Both the position numbers and the translations under genes were made by a program. A stretch of DNA of 30,268 nt, taken from MFZZ01 sp964610165. Lineage in GTDB: Bacteria; Patescibacteriota; Microgenomatia; UBA1406; GWC2-37-13. The stretch covers positions 1 to 30,268 of the forward strand of contig CAZSUZ010000019.1 in the NCBI GenBank assembly GCA_964610165.1, given 5' to 3'. The notes beneath the pieces were generated by a model. It saw nothing but the letters and a program-made list of their open reading frames with translations, was not told the DNA's origin and did no database searches. Shown one piece after another: positions 8,561-15,911 of the stretch. Numbering within the stretch: position 1 is the stretch's first letter; every line of letters begins with the position of its first letter.

Positions 8561-9076
8561 ATGGTAATACTTTTAATTGGACTATTAGGAGCAGGTAAAA
8601 CAAGTGTTGCAACTGTACTTTCAAAAAAAATGGGATATGAATGTGTAGAGCTTGATGATCTAGTACTTAATAAAACTAATTTTAAAACTGTAACTGAAGC
8701 ATATAAAGATAAAGTATCGGTATGGAAAGAAAAAGAATTAGAAACAACAAAAGAATTAAGTAAAAAAGATAATATAGTTGTTATCTTTGGAGGAGCAACC
8801 GTTGAAAATAATTTAAATATCCTCTACTTTAAAGAAAATGCACCAAATGTAAAAGTCGTGTATTTAGAAACAAGACCAGAAGTTTTAACTGAAAGATTGG
8901 TAAATCTATATAGTGAATTCAAAAAAGAAAGTCCTAATTTTGTTCTTAAAACAATGGAAAAACACTACAGCAAAAGAGATATGCTCTACAGAGAATATGC
9001 TGATGTGGTAGTTAATACAGAAGATTCTACTCCAGAAGAAGCAAGCGATGAAATAATGCAAAAGATTAAAGGATAA
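8561..9076 (+). CDS. Shikimate-kinase-like P-loop kinase
   Basis: The 171-residue protein, a usual shikimate kinase length, has a P-loop GLLGAGKTS (7-15), an acidic pair DD at 32-33 where AroK places its substrate-binding Asp, a glycine loop GGA (77-79) in place of the usual GGG, and the C-terminal pattern KRDMLYREYADVVVNTED that AroK proteins use before the last helix. The FR of the shikimate site appears as VWKEKE, so a key substrate Arg may be missing. No other aromatic-pathway gene is in the window. It may phosphorylate shikimate or a different small alcohol. A TATAAG (8538-8543) lies 17 bases before the ATG. The 102-base spacer upstream holds nothing else recognisable. Confidence 0.65.
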   Translation: MVILLIGLLGAGKTSVATVLSKKMGYECVELDDLVLNKTNFKTVTEAYKDKVSVWKEKELETTKELSKKDNIVVIFGGATVENNLNILYFKENAPNVKVVYLETRPEVLTERLVNLYSEFKKESPNFVLKTMEKHYSKRDMLYREYADVVVNTEDSTPEEASDEIMQKIKG

Positions 9077-9143
9077 ATTTCAATTTCTAGTAACCTTCAT
9101 TTTATTCTTCTAGAACTGATTTATAATGCACAACCAATATGTA

Positions 9144-9172
9144 TTGAATGTGTACATAGAATGTGATATTCT
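9144..9172 (+). promoter_or_regulatory. Probable nhaB promoter with overlapping palindrome
   Basis: TTGAAT (9144-9149), a 17-base spacer and extended -10 TGA-TATTCT (9167-9172). A palindrome ATAGAAT-GTGAT-ATTCTAT (9156-9174) covers the -10 box and could be an operator. A weaker TATAAT is at 9122-9127. Start near 9179 would give a leader of about 290 bases. Confidence 0.55.
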
Positions 9173-9178
9173 ATAGGC

Positions 9179-9472
9179 CATAATACTTTTAGATAAATAT
9201 ATTATTTATATTTTTGTCAAAATAGCATTATTAATAGTTACTAACTATTAGTACTTTAACAGATAGATCAGACTAAATAACTCTGTAGACCAATATGTTA
9301 ATAAGCACTTCATTAGTGCGCAAATAATATTTACTTTAGGAAATATAAGTAATTGCTATCTGCATACTAATACTTTATATGTTACTCCAATAGCCTGGTT
9401 TGTTGGCATATTGGTCTACAGAGGACCATATAACTAACTTGAGTATTCTACGTTCAACTCTTAGGAGGAACA
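9179..9472 (+). promoter_or_regulatory. Structured nhaB 5' leader, candidate cis-regulatory RNA
   Basis: This gene-free stretch can form: a hairpin of 8 perfect pairs (9232-9239 with 9243-9250, slightly extendable); a long-range helix with a perfect 17-bp end (9281-9297 with 9407-9423) that continues with G-U pairs to 26 bp (9281-9306 with 9398-9423); inner hairpins (GCACT 9305-9309 with AGTGC 9315-9319, TTACTT 9331-9336 with AAGTAA 9347-9352); and a 7-bp bulged hairpin at 9452-9471 holding the Shine-Dalgarno site. The right arm of the long helix can instead pair locally (TGGTC 9412-9416 with GACCA 9424-9428), which is mutually exclusive. No known riboswitch class is recognised. The rest of the 396-base spacer (9077-9143) is plain AT-rich DNA. 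Confidence 0.5.
9452..9471 (+). promoter_or_regulatory. Hairpin sequestering the nhaB ribosome-binding site
   Basis: AGGAGG (9463-9468) is a near-perfect Shine-Dalgarno site with only four bases between it and ATG 9473. GTTC (9452-9455) pairs with GAAC (9468-9471) and CTC (9458-9460) with GAG (9465-9467), loop TTAG, so the folded form hides the site. This suggests control at translation. Confidence 0.55.
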
Positions 9473-10960
9473 ATGAAAAATTTCTTCGAGAATTTCTTGG
9501 ATGGATCTCCGGAATGGTATAAGTTGACTATTTTGGGATTCTTGATTTTAAATCCGATCTTGTTATTGACGGTTGGACCGTTTATCACAGGATGGATTAT
9601 CATTATTGAGTTCATCTTCTGTCTTGCAATGGCACTCAATTGTTATCCGCTTCCTGCGGGTGGATTGATTGCAATTGAAGCAGTAGTAATTGGCATGGCA
9701 TCACCAGCAGGAGTATATACCGAAGTTGAACATAACTTCCCTATTTTGCTCCTACTGATGTTCATGGTGGCAGGAATCTACTTTATGAGAGATATGCTGC
9801 TATTTGTTTTCACGAACATTTTAGTTCGGATAGGAAACAAACCAACATTGGCATTCGTTTTTGCTTTTATGGGAGCCTTTCTAAGTGCATTCCTAGATGC
9901 ATTAACGGTTGTCGCGATTGTGATCAACGTTACTCAAGGATTCTTTCAAGTGTATCATCGATTTGCTTCACGTCGAGGTGAAGAAGATGATCATGATCAT
10001 ACTAACGATGATGCGGTACATCATGAGTGGCGTGAAGAACTAGAACAATTTCGAGCATTCTTGCGCAGTATCCTTATGCATGCCGCAGTTGGCACCGCAT
10101 TAGGAGGTGTATGTACCTTAGTTGGCGAGCCTCAAAATGTCCTTATCGGACATTTGATGGAATGGGATTTTGTAACATTCTTTGTAAAGGTTGCGCCAGT
10201 TTCAATTCCTGTATTTTTCGTAGGACTTGGTACTTGTATTGTCCTAGAGAAAAATAGATGGTTTGGATACGGTGCTACACTTCCAGCACAAACACGACAA
10301 GTTATGCTGGACTTTGCACAACGACAAAACAACAAAAGGGATAAAAAAGGTTCCCTTCGCTTAGTTGTGCAAGCGTTCGCCGCTATTTCACTAATTGTTG
10401 CGTTAGCAACTCATGTTGCTGAGGTCGGATTAATTGGCCTTAGTATTATTGTTTTTCTAACAGCAATGAATGGTATTACGGAAGAACACCGTATCGGTCA
10501 TGCATTCACAGAGTCACTCCCCTTTGCAGCTTTGCTTGTAGTGTTCTTTGCAATCGTTGCAATGATTCACGAGAATCATTTATTTGCACCGATTATCCAA
10601 TGGGCGCTCCAAGTTGAGGGTAAAAACCAATTGCTTGCATTCTTTGCAGCAACTGGCATCCTATCCTCAATCAGTGATAATGTGTTCGTAGCCTCTGTAT
10701 ATATTTCAGAGGCAAAGGCTGCGTTTGATGCGGGGCAAATGTCACGAGAGCAGTTTGAACTTATTGCAGTTGCAATTAACACTGGAACTAACATTCCATC
10801 AGTTGCAACTCCAAACGGACAAGCCGCTTTTCTTTTCCTTTTGACCTCGCCCATTGCTGGTCTCATCCGTCTATCCTATGGTCGGATGTTTTGGATGGCA
10901 CTGCCGTATACAGTCACTATGACGACAACGGCAGTATTAGCAGTATGGTTTTTCCTTTAG
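9473..10960 (+). CDS. nhaB: NhaB-type Na+/H+ antiporter
   Basis: The 495-residue protein is collinear with E. coli NhaB (513 residues) and strikingly similar over nearly its whole length. Shared segments include SPEWYKL near the start, EFIFCLAMALNCYPL, LLLLMFMVAGIYFM, AFLSAFLDALTVVA, GTALGGV-TLVGEPQN, AEVGLIGLS, LSSISDNVF, INTGTN-PSVATPNGQAAFLFLL and RLSYGRM. D142 matches the conserved Asp needed for transport in this family. It exports Na+ in exchange for H+ across the cytoplasmic membrane. A cytoplasmic loop at about 169-186 is rich in Glu, Asp and His. Codons are GC-richer than in neighbours, the stop is TAG, and a strong Shine-Dalgarno site is present. Together these suggest acquisition from a proteobacterium-like donor, or high expression. 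It is monocistronic, with a long leader and its own terminator. Confidence 0.93.
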   Translation: MKNFFENFLDGSPEWYKLTILGFLILNPILLLTVGPFITGWIIIIEFIFCLAMALNCYPLPAGGLIAIEAVVIGMASPAGVYTEVEHNFPILLLLMFMVAGIYFMRDMLLFVFTNILVRIGNKPTLAFVFAFMGAFLSAFLDALTVVAIVINVTQGFFQVYHRFASRRGEEDDHDHTNDDAVHHEWREELEQFRAFLRSILMHAAVGTALGGVCTLVGEPQNVLIGHLMEWDFVTFFVKVAPVSIPVFFVGLGTCIVLEKNRWFGYGATLPAQTRQVMLDFAQRQNNKRDKKGSLRLVVQAFAAISLIVALATHVAEVGLIGLSIIVFLTAMNGITEEHRIGHAFTESLPFAALLVVFFAIVAMIHENHLFAPIIQWALQVEGKNQLLAFFAATGILSSISDNVFVASVYISEAKAAFDAGQMSREQFELIAVAINTGTNIPSVATPNGQAAFLFLLTSPIAGLIRLSYGRMFWMALPYTVTMTTTAVLAVWFFL

Positions 10961-10968
10961 TCTGATAA

Positions 10969-11028
10969 GAGTAATTGTTTCAATTTAACCACAATTCGCG
11001 TTGTGGAATAAAGGGAAACAAATAACTC
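10969..11028 (+). other. Large imperfect stem-loop in the nhaB 3' UTR
   Basis: TTGTTTC (10975-10981) pairs with GAAACAA (11015-11021), extended outward imperfectly to 10969/11028. It encloses a perfect hairpin CCACAA (10989-10994) with TTGTGG (11001-11006). No T-run follows directly, so it may protect the 3' end or act with the terminator just downstream. Confidence 0.45.
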
Positions 11029-11038
11029 ATATCTATCT

Positions 11039-11080
11039 GAACCCCGCTTATGTGGCAACATCACATGGGCGGGGTTCTTT
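11039..11080 (+). terminator. Rho-independent terminator of nhaB
   Basis: GAACCCCGC (11039-11047) pairs with GCGGGGTTC (11069-11077). An inner stem ATGTG/CACAT lies in the loop region, and TTTT falls at the 3' end. This GC-rich hairpin stands out in AT-rich DNA. Confidence 0.9.
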
Positions 11081-11123
11081 TGTAAAAGAATAATCCGTTA
11101 CTCTTCCTTTTTCCCATTCTCTA

Positions 11124-11132
11124 TGATATACT
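11124..11132 (+). promoter_or_regulatory. Extended -10 promoter of the efflux operon
   Basis: TGATATACT ends 9 bases before ATG 11142 (a second ATG is at 11145). The message would have at most a 2-3 base leader. No Shine-Dalgarno site is seen. Confidence 0.65.
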
Positions 11133-11141
11133 ATAGGGCTT

Positions 11142-12587
11142 ATGATGAATAACATTAAAAAGAGCTTTACAAAAGCCAAAAACTTCATTACAAAAAGAAC
11201 ATCTGAACCAAAAAAGAAGGCTTCAGTTTTTATAAATAAACGACCTTTCACTACGCTATTTATATTATTAGGTGCACTTGTTGTACTTATAATTTTAAGT
11301 AATTTACTTCAAAAACCACCTGCTGAAGAAAAAACTGTAGAACAAGAATCAAAAGAGGTAGAAATTTATACTATTGGAGCAGCGCCAAAATTAAATGTAC
11401 AAGCTCAGATTGAAAAATCTGGAGTTGTTACAATAACTGCTCTTTCACCAGGGATTGTTCAAAATATATATGTTGAACCTGGGACAAAAGTAACAAGAGG
11501 GACTACTCTTCTCTATCAATCAAGTAATTATCAAGGCGGAGATGCATTGGCATTACAAGCTAATTTAGCTGCAAGACAACTTCAAAATGTAAATGAAACT
11601 TATGATACGCAAAAAGATCTAATCGCAAAACAAAAAGATGTAGCAAATAAAACTGATGAAAATTCAGATGAACTTCGAGAAATTTCTCGAAAATCTATGG
11701 AAGAAACCAATAATCTTATTGTATTGAATGAAGATATTTTAGAAGCATTGGATGCAGGTATTGCTGGTAGTACAACTCCTTCAGAGATCTCAGGATTACA
11801 GCAAATGAAAAGTCAATTTTTGTCTGCAAATAATCAATTAAGAAGTGCTTTAAGAAATACAGATTACACCTCTGATGATGAAGAAACACCAGCAGAACTC
11901 GAAACATTAAAAAAAGATATTACAATTAAACAACTAGAAATTCAGGAAAAAACACTCGAATTAAGTCGAGATGTTACTAGATTACAGTATCAACTTGCTC
12001 AGGTTCAGGCAGCAACAATGGCACCTTCTGCTCCATTTAATGCTGTAGTTCAACGAGTTAATGTAAAAGTAGGTCAAGCAGTTCAACCAGGAACACCACT
12101 TATTGTCTTAAGTCAGGTAATTGAAGAAGATCCAATTGTAGCTATTGCATATGTTCCAAGAGAGATTGCTCAAAAAGTTTCTTATATGGAACCAAGTATT
12201 TTGAGTGTTGGAGATTTTGAATATGAAGCTTACCCTTCTTATGTAACACAAGATGCAATAAATGGAAGTTTATACGGGGTGTACTACCCTATTCCAGATA
12301 TGTATCATCAACAAGTTACAAATGACGGTTATATAACTGTACAAATTCCTGTCGGCATGTTCGATACAGGTTCTGCAGTACCTTTTATTCCTCTTGATAG
12401 TGTATATCAAACAGAAACAGATACCTATGTTTTTGTTGCAAAAAATAAAAAGGCTGTAACAAAACCTATTAAACTTGGCAATGTAATTGGAAGTTTTGTA
12501 GAAGTGGAAAGTGGCTTGGCAAGCGGCGATATGATTATTTTAGATAGATCTATTGTAGGTGGAGATCCAGTTTTATTAAAAAACTAA
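11142..12587 (+). CDS. HlyD/AcrA-like membrane fusion (adaptor) protein of an RND pump
   Basis: The 481-residue protein has a basic N-terminus, one membrane helix (about 40-60), a first half-lipoyl domain (SPGIVQNIYVEPGTKVTRGT), a long coiled-coil hairpin (about 130-300, rich in Q/K/E heptads), a second half-lipoyl domain (APFNAVVQRVNVKVGQAVQPG) and beta-barrel and membrane-proximal domains ending in GLASGDMIILD. This is the standard adaptor layout. The protein would be anchored in the membrane, facing outward, and dock onto the RND transporter encoded 10 bases downstream. No outer-membrane channel gene (TolC type) is in the window, in keeping with a cell envelope that probably lacks a typical outer membrane. 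Substrate unknown. Confidence 0.85.
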   Translation: MMNNIKKSFTKAKNFITKRTSEPKKKASVFINKRPFTTLFILLGALVVLIILSNLLQKPPAEEKTVEQESKEVEIYTIGAAPKLNVQAQIEKSGVVTITALSPGIVQNIYVEPGTKVTRGTTLLYQSSNYQGGDALALQANLAARQLQNVNETYDTQKDLIAKQKDVANKTDENSDELREISRKSMEETNNLIVLNEDILEALDAGIAGSTTPSEISGLQQMKSQFLSANNQLRSALRNTDYTSDDEETPAELETLKKDITIKQLEIQEKTLELSRDVTRLQYQLAQVQAATMAPSAPFNAVVQRVNVKVGQAVQPGTPLIVLSQVIEEDPIVAIAYVPREIAQKVSYMEPSILSVGDFEYEAYPSYVTQDAINGSLYGVYYPIPDMYHQQVTNDGYITVQIPVGMFDTGSAVPFIPLDSVYQTETDTYVFVAKNKKAVTKPIKLGNVIGSFVEVESGLASGDMIILDRSIVGGDPVLLKN

Positions 12588-12597
12588 ACACATATTT

Positions 12598-15500
12598 ATG
12601 GCAGAAAAAATAGCATCATATCTACAAGGACTTAAATTTGATTCCAGTCTTTGGAATTCATTTCAGGCGAAATATGTAACTAATTTTCGTCTTGTCCTTC
12701 TATTGATTATTTCAATATTTGTAATAGGACTCGTTAACTTTTTTAACATTCCACGCAGATTAAATCCAGAAGTAGATATTGCAATTGTTGTTGTAAATAC
12801 AGTTCTTCCTGGAGCTACCCCACAAGATATTGAGGCACTTATTACAATTCCTTTAGAAGATCAATTAAAATCTGTAGCAGATGTGGATGTTATGACTTCT
12901 ACTTCTCGTGATAATGTTTCAACAATTGTATTACAGTTTTTATCTACTGTTGAAACAGATGAAGCTCGTGATAATGTTCAAGAAGCAGTAGATTTAGTAA
13001 ATGATTTACCAGAAGAAGCAACTACCCCACAAGTGCAAGCGCTTGACTTTGAAAATGCACCAGTATGGACTTTTGCATTGACATCAAAAGATCTTCCAAC
13101 GCTCATGCGTATTTCAAAAAATCTTGAGGATGTTATAGAAGATTTACCACATGTTGGGCAAGTTCAAATTTCTGGACGTGTAAATCAAGAGTTACAGATT
13201 CTTATGGATCCTGTAAAAGTGAATGAATATAATATTTCACCGTTACAATTATCTCAAGCTTTATCAGCTGCAGCTTCTTCTTACCCAGCTGGTTCCGTTC
13301 AAGCTAACGGTTCTACTCTTTCTTTAACTATTGATCCAGATGTTAGTTCTATTGAAGATATTCGAAATATTAGAATTACTGTTAAAGATACAGTAGTTTC
13401 TTTAAGTGATATTGCTATTATTCAAGAAGCTCCAACTTCTAATCAATCAGAAACTTTGTATGCTGATAATTCGCAAAAGGCACAACCTGCAGTTCAGTTT
13501 TTTGTATATAAAACTAAATCATCAGATATTGATGAAGCTGCCGAAGAAACAGTCAAAGCTGTTGAAGGATATCTAAAACCTTATGAAGACCAAATTAAAC
13601 TAGTAAGTATTAGTAATACTGGAGAAATGATCACAGAACAATTTGATGATTTGTTATCCGAATTTAGTACAACAGTACTTCTAATTTTCTGTGTATTACT
13701 TGTGTTTCTTGGTTTAAGACAGGCTTTAATTGCATCTTTTACAGTTCCTCTCACATTTTTATCTGCAATTGCAATTGCTAACGGATTTGGCCAAACATTG
13801 AACTTTTTAACAATGTTTTCATTCCTTATTGCTCTTGGTCTTTTAATCGACGATACCATTGTTATTGTGTCTGCAATGACACGCTATTATGGAACAGGTA
13901 AACTTACTCCAGCAGAAACTGGCATCCTTGTATGGCGCGATTTTATAGTTCCAATTTGGTCGACAACAATTACTACTATTTGGTCATTTATTCCATTACT
14001 TCTTGCTACTGGCATTATTGGTGAATTTATCAAACCAATCCCAATTATTATTACCGCCACGATGGTTTCATCTACAGCAATTGCAGTACTTATAACTATT
14101 CCACTTATGATTGTATTTCTTAAATTGAATATGCCAAGACGAGTAAGAATTCTACTTACTGTTTTAAGTTTTATTATTTTGGGAACAATAATCTATTTCA
14201 TTCTTCCAAAAAATGTTTTTATGATTCCAAGTTTGGCAATTATTATTACTATCAGTATTATTTTATATTTCTTTAAAGACTTATATATACAAAGAATTCT
14301 GCATCTTTTTGATCGTAATCCCCGTATACAAAATTGGTTTAATAAGACTCGCATAATTCTTGATAACGGTATTATTAATACACAAAAACTTAGTCTCTTA
14401 TATATGAGAGTTATTACCAAGGTATTAGATAATACAGGTTATCAGAGAGGTGTTATTTCATTTTTAGTTGTATTCGCATTAGTTTCATATTTATTGGTAC
14501 CATTTGGTTTAGTAAAAAATGAATTTTTCCCAAGTACAGATGAAGATACCCTTTATCTTTCAGTAAGTTTGGCTCAAGGCACAAGTATTCAAGAAACAAA
14601 AGTAGAAGCTAAAAGATTACTAAATGAAATTAGAATTATTGATCATGTTGAACGAATCGTTTCTGAAACTGGATATCAATTTGATGCCAACTTTGAACGT
14701 GAATCAAAAACTAATTCATTTTTATATACACTAAATGTTGGTGATGCAAAAGATCGAGATGTTACTTCTTTTGAAATTGCCGATAACCTTCGTGAAAAAT
14801 TAAAAGACTATGATCGTGGTGAACTACAAGTTATTGAATTAAGTGGTGGACCTCCTGCAGGTGCTGATATTCAGATTAAATTATTAGGTGATGATTTAGG
14901 CACATTGGATAGTTATTCAAATAAAATAATCGAATATTTAGAAAGTCAACCTGGCATTTCAAATGTAAGTAAATCTTTAGAATCCGGTACAAGTAAAATT
15001 GTATTCGTACCTGATGCTAGTAAATTAGCAGATGCTGGTATAACAAGAGATACTCTTGCTTTGTGGCTTCGTACCTATGCAAATGGTTTTACATTAGATT
15101 CAGTTCGTTTTGAAGAAAAACGGGATGTTATATTTAGACTGACTTCTGGAAATATAAATCCAGAAGATTTAAGTCAACTATATATAGCAAGTCCGAATGG
15201 AAATGTTCCATTACTTTCTCTTGGAAGTTTAAAGCTTGAAAACAATCCAACTCTTATTTCTCGTGAAGATTCTTATCGTACTATTTCTGTATCAGGAAGT
15301 ATTGAAGAAGGTTATAATGTTACTGAAATAAACGCTGGACTTGAAAAATATGCAGATTCATTAAATCTTCCACAAGGTTATAGTTGGAAAACAGGTGGTG
15401 TTAACGAAGAAAATCAGAATTCTATAAACTCTATTATTCAGGCTATGGGACTTTCTTTCTTGCTTATTTTAGCAACAATGATTATTGAATTCGGTTCCTA

Positions 15501-15909
15501 TCGTCAAGCTGCAATTGTAATGCTCACTATTCCACTTGCGATTTCTGGAGTATTTTATGTTTTTGGATTAACTGGCACTCCTCTTTCATTCCCAGCATTA
15601 ATTGGAATTCTTGCTTTATTTGGAATTGTTGTAACAAACGCAATCGTTGTTATGGAAAAAATTAATGAAAATTTACGTCATGGAATAGAACTTAAGAAAG
15701 CTATTATTGATGCTTCTGGAAGTCGTCTAGAACCAGTATTATTAACATCAATTACAACAATTTTTGGACTTTTACCTATTACATTATCTGATCCATTATG
15801 GAGAGGTTTAGGTGGAGCAATAATTGCAGGCTTATTCTTCTCAGGTGTTATTAAGCTCTTCTTCGTTCCTGTTGTTTATTATATGTGGTATAAAAATAGC
15901 CACAAATAA
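12598..15909 (+). CDS. RND-family efflux transporter (AcrB-like)
   Basis: The 1103-residue protein has the duplicated RND plan: a first membrane helix at about 30-52, a large extracytoplasmic porter loop, five helices, then a second half of the same design. Helix 4 carries the proton-relay pair D418-D419 (LIDDTIVIVSA). The position of AcrB Lys940 in the second half is Thr1013 (VVTNAIVVME), as in RND subfamilies that lack the Lys. An extra hydrophobic stretch near 515-560 separates the halves. It uses the proton gradient to export hydrophobic compounds or lipids; the substrate cannot be inferred. It forms an operon with the adaptor (10-base gap) and ends 2 bases before the convergent MFS gene. 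Confidence 0.88.
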   Translation: MAEKIASYLQGLKFDSSLWNSFQAKYVTNFRLVLLLIISIFVIGLVNFFNIPRRLNPEVDIAIVVVNTVLPGATPQDIEALITIPLEDQLKSVADVDVMTSTSRDNVSTIVLQFLSTVETDEARDNVQEAVDLVNDLPEEATTPQVQALDFENAPVWTFALTSKDLPTLMRISKNLEDVIEDLPHVGQVQISGRVNQELQILMDPVKVNEYNISPLQLSQALSAAASSYPAGSVQANGSTLSLTIDPDVSSIEDIRNIRITVKDTVVSLSDIAIIQEAPTSNQSETLYADNSQKAQPAVQFFVYKTKSSDIDEAAEETVKAVEGYLKPYEDQIKLVSISNTGEMITEQFDDLLSEFSTTVLLIFCVLLVFLGLRQALIASFTVPLTFLSAIAIANGFGQTLNFLTMFSFLIALGLLIDDTIVIVSAMTRYYGTGKLTPAETGILVWRDFIVPIWSTTITTIWSFIPLLLATGIIGEFIKPIPIIITATMVSSTAIAVLITIPLMIVFLKLNMPRRVRILLTVLSFIILGTIIYFILPKNVFMIPSLAIIITISIILYFFKDLYIQRILHLFDRNPRIQNWFNKTRIILDNGIINTQKLSLLYMRVITKVLDNTGYQRGVISFLVVFALVSYLLVPFGLVKNEFFPSTDEDTLYLSVSLAQGTSIQETKVEAKRLLNEIRIIDHVERIVSETGYQFDANFERESKTNSFLYTLNVGDAKDRDVTSFEIADNLREKLKDYDRGELQVIELSGGPPAGADIQIKLLGDDLGTLDSYSNKIIEYLESQPGISNVSKSLESGTSKIVFVPDASKLADAGITRDTLALWLRTYANGFTLDSVRFEEKRDVIFRLTSGNINPEDLSQLYIASPNGNVPLLSLGSLKLENNPTLISREDSYRTISVSGSIEEGYNVTEINAGLEKYADSLNLPQGYSWKTGGVNEENQNSINSIIQAMGLSFLLILATMIIEFGSYRQAAIVMLTIPLAISGVFYVFGLTGTPLSFPALIGILALFGIVVTNAIVVMEKINENLRHGIELKKAIIDASGSRLEPVLLTSITTIFGLLPITLSDPLWRGLGGAIIAGLFFSGVIKLFFVPVVYYMWYKNSHK

Positions 15910-15911
15910 TA

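Noticed and set aside
9281..9423. MITE-like mobile element with 17-bp terminal inverted repeats
   Set aside because: No target-site duplication is seen, and the helix continues through G-U pairs, which favours RNA structure. Not fully excluded; kept as the refuting alternative of the leader finding.
9077..9472. tRNA or CRISPR content in the long spacer
   Set aside because: No cloverleaf with a TTCGA loop and no regularly spaced direct repeats could be found.
9823..9840. Codon-usage shift at nhaB as evidence of misassembly
   Set aside because: Both borders read smoothly into leader and terminator, and the frame is intact. Transfer or high expression explains it better, though read coverage was not available.
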